DNA of 64,000 nucleotides from Ashinkailepas kermadecensis (lineage: Eukaryota; Arthropoda; Thecostraca; Neolepadidae), in assembly GCA_034440615.1 (NCBI GenBank), contig JAOTOM010004960.1, forward strand, positions 397,501 through 461,500. Direction: 5' to 3'. Within the stretch, counting starts at the first letter, position 1; each line of letters starts with the position of its first letter. The notes beneath the pieces are model-generated. The model saw only the letters and a list, made by a program, of their open reading frames with translations. It did no database searches and was not told the origin of the DNA. Shown piece after piece: positions 56,552-64,000 of this stretch. The position numbers and the translations under genes were made by a program.

Positions 56552-59426
56552 GCGATCGTGAGCGGTCAAGAGTGCGCTATGTCCAAGTATTTTTATACGA
56601 ATGTATGTAAACCACGCTCAGTAATTTTGATTCCGCAGATTGGGCTTGGTCGCTTGTGAATCTGGAACATACAAATATAAGTAAATTTGTCGTGGATTAG
56701 TACTTTCATAAATGTATCGTTCCTTGAATCGAGGCCCAAGTCTTGTTAAAGAGGCGAAATTCGGGGTGTTCCTGACTGGATATTATATTTTGCCGATGCA
56801 CTCTATGTGGAACCGCACGACTTAGATTTTGCTTCAGAATTAGGGATTTTTGAACTAGGCCTTCTCATATTTCTATAATTATTGTATTTTAATAATCTTG
56901 TAATATTTGTATTCATTTACTTCTAGCGAATGATTTATTTGTAGTTATAACATTTTACTAATAATTTTAATATTACATAAAAACAATTAATTATAATTAG
57001 GCAATTTCAGAATTAAGTGCAATTTATTTATACATGGCGACAAGGTGCCCTCAAATTTGAGATGTGTCGCACAATATTTGGCAGCGAATCCCAGCTGCGG
57101 AAGAAGTGTCTTCAGTTTCGGTAAATGCACCTGAAAAATAATCAATCCGCTTGAGACGAAACTGATAGCAATTCTGCCAAAACAGTCCAGGTTCTCTTTG
57201 TCACACAGCCTTCTCGTTCAGTCTATGGCGGATGTAGCCGTTCAACGTGGGACCCTCCATTTGAATGTCACTAGCCACGCAGTCTTTCGGCCTCGGGGCA
57301 CGCAGGTCGCGTGGCATATCGACATGAACAAGTGCCAGAACCTGACTGGCTAACTTTTGGCGTTGTCGGCGGGACCAACCCCGGCTAAGCTTCGCCACAA
57401 TACTTTTTTGAAACACATACTTGTCATATTTAAAAGATCATCATCGTGAAAAGTGGTAAAAAGTGGTAAAAAGTGCAGTTAAAAGAAGAGCGATTTGCGA
57501 AAAAAATAATAGTGTACTTTTTCGTTGACTTAAATGCACTCTGTTTCACCGTAGTATTTTTACGAGTGGTGAAACGTAACGTATTTCCATCACATAAAAG
57601 TCCGTCGTGATTCTCGTCCGTCTCCTTGGAGTGTAAAAGCAAGTCCCATGTCTAATTCTGATCCGAGAAAGTAGGACGCGAGGAGCTGCAATGAACAGGT
57701 CTGATAATGCAATAACGTAATATAATACGAAACATCGGATAAAATAATATCTAAATAACCCAAAAAGACAGCACAATATGAATACATGACGTAGGTATAA
57801 TAATAAAATATAATGAAGACGTTCCATATCATAATATATATTCTATTGAATGAAGAGTTACTAAGGTTTCAAAAGCGTGACGGTCGGGCCGGACCGGGTC
57901 GGCTTACTTAGCTGAACCATGGCCCACATGCACAAACGTAGAATCACTTGAGTGTTGCACTCGCTCGCAATAAGCAAGTTTCCAGATCATGTTACACTTT
58001 CTTCACTGAAAGTGATGTGCATTTTGCCATACTGTATGCTTCGTGTACTGGAACCTGACAGAAAGAAGACTAGGAAAGACGAGAGTGCAAATCCTCCCAA
58101 ACAAATGTGGTGACAAGAAGACATCAGCCAATGCTGACTTATGATGATCAGTCTTGTCTGGTGAACACCTACAATTCAATCGGAACTTCAGCTGCACTGA
58201 CCTCTATGAACATATATTCTTCGGATCTTCAGATGTACGAAGAGGGATGTATATAGAAGGATGGGTACATCCGCCTATGCTGATAATTTCCTCAGCATTT
58301 TGTGGTGCAAGAACGGTTTTGCATCTTGAAGCATTTCATGTTTGGTTAAGCACGTGACTAATCATAATAATAATATTATTTAATAAATTAATTAATCCAT
58401 TAACCCGCAAACTGCCATTGCAGGCGGGGGAGAATGGAGGGCGGAAATATTGTACCCAAGTGTTCAGGTTTTTTTGGAATAACTCTCAAGCCGTTCAAGG
58501 GAGTCATAGGACATTTTATCTACTTCTCATATTTGAACGTGAGATCGTCTAACGATGGTTGCAACTGCAAATCAATGATCTAGGCGTTAAATTAAATTAA
58601 AATAAAATAAAATAAAAATAAATGAAAAACGTTAAAAAGACAGTTTTTTAAACTGTCTTGATGAGAGCAATTTATAGATTTTTTCTCAGAAAGACTATTT
58701 GAAATACAGTTACCAAACATATATTCGTGAATGCATCGGTCCACGAAAAACATAAATATCGTATTGGTGCCCTGAATTCCGGTCGCAAGATCAGTCCACG
58801 GTAAACACGGGGCAAACAATTAGCTGGAGTGAGATAGATATGACAAGCTAAGAGACACGATTTGTGAATTTCGGCCCCCACAGATCATTCGAGGTCATTG
58901 ATCTGAGCAACCTTGTTGAGGATTTGGAAGCCGCGTTCTTCTTTAATTCCGTTTCGGGGGCAGTTTTCCTGCTGAATTCAGATTCTTCAGATACCCAAAT
59001 TACTTTCGACAAACCAAAAAGTGTCTAAGAGTCACCCATCAGTGGCCACCAGCCGAAGGCTAGTCTGGAAGGCTTGTCAGTCAGCTGAATGCTTGTCTTG
59101 TTGGACAATTTCAGGCATTGAGTGGCGTCATTGTGTCGCGTGACAAAATCTGGCTATATCATGGGAGCCCGGAGTTGTTTGGGAGAGGAAATTTGGTCTG
59201 AAACGCATACGGTGGTCTGCACGTGCACTACATGGTGGTGAGCGTAAGACTATGGCGGAATGCCACCGATGATTGCGTGTCGTGGGCTCCATGTTTGATG
59301 GACCTCCATCTTCTGAACTGTAAACCAGCCAGCAACAATTAAGGAGAGATGTATTCACAGTGGCACATCATCACAACAGGAGTGCGATTCAAGACGAGTA
59401 AAACTCAGTCCAGTGTGTGGATGACA

Positions 59427-59460
59427 ACAACAACAACAAACAACAACAACAACAACAGCG
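59427..59460. repeat. (CAA)n microsatellite
   Basis: Eleven or so CAA units with one interruption. Confidence 0.95.
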
Positions 59461-59549
59461 AGCCATCAACAGCTGTTGAACTTCACACGGCCCGCCTCCG
59501 TACTGCCACCTGCCGGCCTTCCTGAGGACCTGTCAGCTGCAGGTCAGCC

Positions 59550-59790
59550 CTAGCAGGTGGGCGGGAAGCTGAAGGATGGGTCAAAGCAGGCTACGCTGAT
59601 ACTGACGGTGGTTGCGGTATCGGAGGTGTACGTGCCTAGGGTGGTGGCGCTTGTCATAGTGGTCAAGACGGTGAGAAGCAGCAGCCGCTCGTCGCGTACC
59701 TCCGAGTTGGTCTTCACGCCTGTCTCAGGAGCGTCGGACATGGAGCTGTGCACCATAGGCACGACAGGTACCTGCAGTTCTCTCGGCGTT
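59550..59790 (-). CDS. secreted-protein gene exon 3 with stop
   Basis: The acceptor is TTGATGTTCTAG. It reads TPRELQVPVVPMVHSSMSDA through to FSFPPTC and TAG (59552-59550). Another in-phase AG lies a few codons inside (after CCGAG), so the exact start is uncertain by four residues. Confidence 0.75.
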
Positions 59791-62342
59791 CTAGAACATC
59801 AACAAATACTTATGGTTCACAGACTCGCATGAATATAGCAGCTGAATCCATTCATCATGTTCAGCCCCACACCCTCTTCTCAGTCCCAATATTCCCTACA
59901 TGACCAAAGCTAACCGAAAGGCCTTTTAAAAAGAAAGCAAATACAAGTAGAAGCAAGCTGTAGTTGGAATATAACGATCATCAGCTCTGATGCTCGAAAT
60001 CACAAGAAAAATGTGCCAATGATGTACATTCATCGATTAATTGATTATATTATTCATTAATATAATTCATTGATGTATGATCATATCAGCTTCTATGAAT
60101 AATGATATTAGTTTGAGTAGTATTGATGCAATAATGATAAGAACAATAATGAAAAGACAAATTAGGAGAAGAGTTATAAAGATGATGAAGAATATTATTA
60201 GTATCAGTAATAGTCATATTAATTGTAAGAATAATGCTAGGAAATCGAACAAATAATAGCAATACGAGGAAAATATATAAATAAGTAGCTACTTTTGGTT
60301 GATTACTCATACTAGCACAGCACACATTAACAAGATGATCGGATTCATACTACGATCCCTCCAAATTATGTCGCATCTGCATCCATTTACCCTGCTCTGC
60401 CCGCACCCTATCTCATTTTTTGTGTATTCATGCACCTCGTCCATGTTCCTTGACCTACCGTTCAGCAATAGACAGAGGTGGTCCCAGCATGGCACGGAAG
60501 ATATCAATGTCACGGAATCTAACAATTTTTGCACTAATAAAACATACAAATGAAGAATCAAATTCTGTCCCGGCAACTTGTGTGGCCCTAAAGCCCCTAG
60601 TGACAGACCTGTGCCCACAAGCGTGGCATTAAGGCCCCTGGTGACAGACCTGTGCCCACAAGTGTGGCCCTAAAGCCCCTGGGAAAAGACCTGTGTCCAC
60701 AAGTGTGGTCCTAAAGCCCCGGGTGAAAGACCTATGCCCACAAGTGTGACCGAAAAACCCCTGGTGAAAGACCTGTGCCCACAAGTGTGGCCCTAAATTA
60801 TCTGGTGACAGCCGACAGATGAACAGGTGTCCTGCTTACTTGTTCGAACTGAATGCAAAGTGTGACTAATCGATGCACATGTGTAATGAGCCAAGCTTGT
60901 TCTGCCTTTGTGGAACCGTTGGCGATTTCTTACGATTTGGGTTGAGACCAAAATGCCAATCTCAACTAGATCGCGCGAGGATAGTAACCATGCCCGTAAT
61001 GTGTAATATTGAATATGGCGAAAAATGTAATGTTCGCAAGCAATATGTGTGGCTTCAGCTGTTCTTTTTCGCTCAGTGCAGATGCCTGTGTGCACAATAA
61101 AAACACCTATGTTCAAATGAGCACGACGGCCGACACCCAGTCGCTCCGATCTCACCTGGAGTTGTCCAGGGAGTTTTTGACGTTCCTGCGCCGTCGCCGA
61201 CCAGAGCACGTCACTGTGTTTGCGATAGTGCTGATGCAGGTGAAGTAGCGGGTGCCGGTGGTGGTGAGCACAATGGAGAGCCGTGTCACGGTCGAGAACA
61301 ACCCACCAAAGAATATCTTCGGGTCCCGAGCCGCACTTTGGGAGACCGCTTTAGCACCAGGCTCTGCAATATAGCTCATGTTAGACCATGGTGTAACTAT
61401 AACAGGCGCGGGACATCTTACGTTGAAAAATCGTGGCCACTATTGAAACATGTTTACTTTCCCCATCACCCCCCCCACAGAAAATGACTGGGGCGAACCG
61501 CTTGCATGCGTACGCATTTTTATACTCCCACATAAAACTTTTAAGGAATGGCCAAGTCTCATTAATATAGGCGGTTACAATTTTCGACCACGACAAAAAA
61601 AATAGTCGGCAGGTAGTAAAACCAACAGACACGAGGATGAATCCAAGCTGGTGTCTTCGAAGTCCAAGCCGAAGCCACAATAGCGTCACGAAACCAAACT
61701 CGAAGTCCAAGCCAAATATAGCAGACGAAAATACCACGATATTGAAGTCGAATCCGGAGCCAACGGTTGAACAAAATGTTATGAAGCCTTGGCCAACAAT
61801 GCAAAAGTTACGAAGTCGAAGTCGACCTCTGGCCAAAATACGTCTTTTCGCGAAGCCAAATATGTTGACCTCTAACCAAGTGGAGATGAGGCCAAAACCA
61901 ATCTTTTCAGTCAGGTATGTAAAGCCGAAGCTAATTTCTATATTTCTTGAATGGAAATTATAGTGATATTTAGAGTCTCTCAGAGCACTCAGCATTGCAT
62001 CATTACACGTTGCACGCCTTGGTGTCATCATACTCCAGTGCTCTAAGTTCCACCTGGATTTTCCAATTCCTCGTCCTATGGGAGGATGCTTTCCCATGCC
62101 AGGGCAGGGTGATCCCCGTCCGAGGAGACATGCTTTCCCGCGCCAGGTAAGTGTAGTGGCTTTCACGGGAGTGTGACTCCTCGCCTCCTCGCCTCATAAA
62201 AGGGTAGTTCTTCTCCCACGGGGGGGGGGGGTAAATCGCCCGTTGACGGTCCTTGTGTAGACGTTTTACCTGCAGGTGATTCCGCCAGACATGTTGCCAG
62301 TAAAAGAGCCACACTGAGACAAAGCAGCGTGCTGGTCTTCAT
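59550..62342 (-). CDS. small secreted Thr-rich protein, three exons, 173 aa
   Basis: Exons on the minus strand are 62342-62270, 61363-61156 and 59790-59550. Together they give 522 nt, a whole number of codons, with GT/AG junctions and matching phases (1, then 2). The protein starts MKTSTLLCLSVALLLATCLA, a clear signal peptide. The middle has FGGLFSTVTRLSIVLTTTGT, CISTIANTVTCSGRRRRR with a polybasic, furin-like site, then a polar linker. The C-terminus is RLLLLTVLTTMTSATTLGTY, then SDTATTVSISVACFDPSF and PPTC. The layout (Thr/Ser/Val strands, CSGRRRRR, final Cys) resembles, from memory, a family of uncharacterised secreted proteins frequent in crustaceans. Function unknown. It is convergent with the POMGNT1-like gene. 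Confidence 0.8.
60580..60805. repeat. about 41-bp minisatellite in intron 2 of the secreted-protein gene
   Basis: Five units containing GACCTGTGCCCACAAGTGTG and CCCTAAAGCCCCTGGTG, spaced about 41 bp. Confidence 0.9.
61156..61363 (-). CDS. secreted-protein gene exon 2
   Basis: The acceptor is CTATATTGCAG and the donor CTCCAG/GTGAGA. Encodes EPGAKAVSQSAARDPKIFFG through VTCSGRRRRRNVKNSLDNS. Phase 1 in, 2 out. Confidence 0.8.
62270..62342 (-). CDS. secreted-protein gene exon 1 (signal peptide)
   Basis: ATG at 62342, donor CTGCAG/GTAAAA, 24 codons plus one base. A second in-frame ATG lies three codons upstream (62351-62349); the inner one was preferred because the signal peptide then starts MKT. 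Confidence 0.78.
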
Positions 62343-63900
62343 CTGAAGCATAGAGATCCGTGCATAGGTCATCTGAGTGGGGCTCGCCGCTAACACCGTG
62401 CGTGTCGAACGTCACGATGTGGAATGTGTGCCAGGCCTGCTGGCGGGCGCGCCAAGGTAACACTTCCTAATGAGATTGCACATTTTGTAGATTATTTAAA
62501 TGTCATTGGAGCGCTATTACGCTGCTGACGTAGGAAGAATACACGTGGGCAATGTAAATGTGTGTGATGAGTGAGAGCAAAACCTACGAGAGTGTCCGTC
62601 ATTGGATATGCGAAAACAGGTTGATATGAGCGATCCAGCCCGACCGCCACGATTGTGATTTTTTTACAGCGACTCATGTTTTCATTGGGAAGTAAAGCTG
62701 CTCTGTAAATTTGATTTTACCAGCTTTAACCACAATCATTCCTCAGAAATATTCGCGAGCTTGGTTACAAGAAAGCTTGTCTGGTCGCACGTGCCACCGC
62801 CTACCACTTGCCATGGCGTGGTCAGAATATCAGACCAGTTAACACAGTTGATAGATATTCGTGACTGTAGTCAGGAGGCTTTGTTTCGGGAATGGCAGTC
62901 GCGTTTTGCCTACGCTTTTGGTGATACAGTTTGATGAATGTTTCGCATGCGAGGCTACTTTAGTTCTTCCGAGGACTCCTGGCTATAAAGGACGACATAC
63001 GATGCTGACATGACAGAAATGCGCAGAGCCACATTCGAATACACCACGCTTTGAGCATTTGACCTCGTTCAGCCAGCCAGTCCCTAGTAGTACCTTGTAC
63101 TTGTATGGACACGGTTCCTACGATTGGGCAACGGAGATTTGCCTGCTTCACGCCGCGTTTCAATGAGAAAACTCCACATTGGAAGCTATTAAGGTATCAG
63201 AAGCATAGCGATCGCGTCTGGTAAGGCTGGGTCGTAATGCATTGGGCCAGGCCGAGTCGGTCATGGGAACGTGTTTTGCCCACTTACGGAAGCTGAATGG
63301 CTTGGCCATCGTTTGTAACAAACGGCTTACAGCATCGCAAAGCATTCCGCTAGGCTGAGCACACACCGGCTTCACGGGAATCATCTCACTGATGATGAAG
63401 CTGCCAGATGAAGAATATATTTTTGGGACAGGTTGTCTGACCGATTATGCTCGTCGAACCCACTCGGAATTTCAGGTATAGCATGCTAATGAGGACACAG
63501 GAACCATTTAGTATGTGTGCGTTTGGAATGCGATACATCGTCCGCTGTGTTTCTGAGTGCTATTAAGAATGGTTGGATTATTTTTCGTTTAATTCGGTGT
63601 TCAGGGCTATCTCAGAATGACGGATATCTTATCGAAGAATGGATGGCCAAGACGCTCTGGCGCGACATGAAATGCATGTAAGGAGGCGACACGCACACCA
63701 ACTATTCATCGCACTCTTTTCTGTAGCGAAGCGTGACGCTGAAACAAGTGAGATCGACAGGTGATACGGCATGACAGTAGTGGCCGGTGGTGCTTATCGA
63801 CAAAGGTGCAGGGGACGATCACGCCACCCCTGGCCGGCCGGTCGGCGACGGCGGCCGCGGCTGCCGAGCCGGCCTCCGGACGCTGGCCGGCACTGCTCAC
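62343..63900. other. upstream region of the secreted-protein gene
   Basis: No gene recognised. Presumably holds the minus-strand promoter, but no convincing core element was placed. A 13-base G run (62220-62231) lies just inside intron 1. Confidence 0.45.
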
Positions 63901-64000
63901 CTTAGCCGAGATGAGACTCAGTGTGTCTGCAGAACTGCCGCCACTCACACTGGCCACCTGGTCGCCCTGCCAGGTGAATGCTGCCGATGAGCGGACGTTA
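63901..64000 (-). CDS. possible exon of a further minus-strand gene, cut by the window edge
   Basis: Open minus-strand frame reading AAFTWQGDQVASVSGGSSAD, then TLSLISAK, ending at a good donor (GCTAAG/GTGAGC). G/C-rich third positions resemble the real exons here. No family recognised; the acceptor is outside the window. Confidence 0.35.

Larger units (their letters stand above)
54510..59426. other. intergenic DNA between two convergent genes
   Basis: AT-rich sequence without credible genes. It contains the 36-bp array at 55046-55275, a (TA)n run at 55383-55412, a TAAC-tailed fragment at 56486-56551 and a 38-bp imperfect palindrome near 56035-56072 (TCCTTACGA...TCGTAAGGA). Confidence 0.6.

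Noticed and set aside
58637..58659. Terminator-like hairpin AAGACAGTTT/AAACTGTCTT
   Set aside because: Resembles a bacterial terminator only by shape; the context is eukaryotic intergenic DNA.

Overview
The window looks like genomic DNA of an invertebrate animal, most likely an arthropod and possibly a crustacean. The evidence is split genes with GT/AG introns, dense nested transposons, micro- and minisatellites and a tRNA-derived SINE. A small secreted gene at the right also matches, from memory, a crustacean-type family. No species can be named from sequence alone.

Host genes. One plus-strand gene spans 11153-53990. I could rebuild it from sixteen exons whose phases agree at every junction but one. 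It encodes about 676 aa resembling POMGNT1, the Golgi protein O-mannose beta-1,2-GlcNAc transferase. The order is N-terminal anchor, FAM3-like stem lectin domain, then GT-A catalytic domain (VFVDGD, LEEDLE, SAWNDHG, CIIPDVSRTYHFG, LWDLDTRG). Convergent to it on the minus strand, 62342-59550, is a complete three-exon gene for a 173-aa secreted, Thr-rich protein. A possible further minus-strand exon runs off the right edge.

Mobile DNA. Positions 1-4390 are the right part of a large hAT-like non-autonomous DNA transposon. A second, complete copy (24162-35608, 8-bp target duplication GCTCCACG) sits in intron 10 of the POMGNT1-like gene, 23 bp after the exon 10 donor. Comparing the two copies gives a natural empty site. 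It shows that the second copy received a 4.7-kb retroelement (27507-32230, 9-bp duplication AATTCCCAT), a roughly 65-bp TAAC-tailed fragment and a roughly 0.7-kb A-tailed insert. The 4.7-kb retroelement is the main discovery. It encodes a Cys-rich finger, a reverse transcriptase with a zinc knuckle and nuclease-like block, and then, in the same frame after a single TAG, a USP-type deubiquitinase domain with Cys, His and Asp boxes. Introns 10 and 11 also hold CR1/L2/Jockey-like LINE remains, and there are three piggyBac-like TTAA elements (8000-8929, 43927-44853, 49556-50026).

The second pattern is that many tandem arrays in the POMGNT1-like gene are built from its own splice junctions: exon 3 donor (47-bp units), exon 5 acceptor (93-bp units, in frame), exon 5 donor (about 10-bp units), exon 10 donor (about 27-bp units, split off by the hAT insertion) and exon 16 acceptor. 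These arrays multiply splice sites next to the real ones.

The remainder is AT-rich intergenic or intronic DNA with long GA/TA and CTGT microsatellites and no convincing genes.
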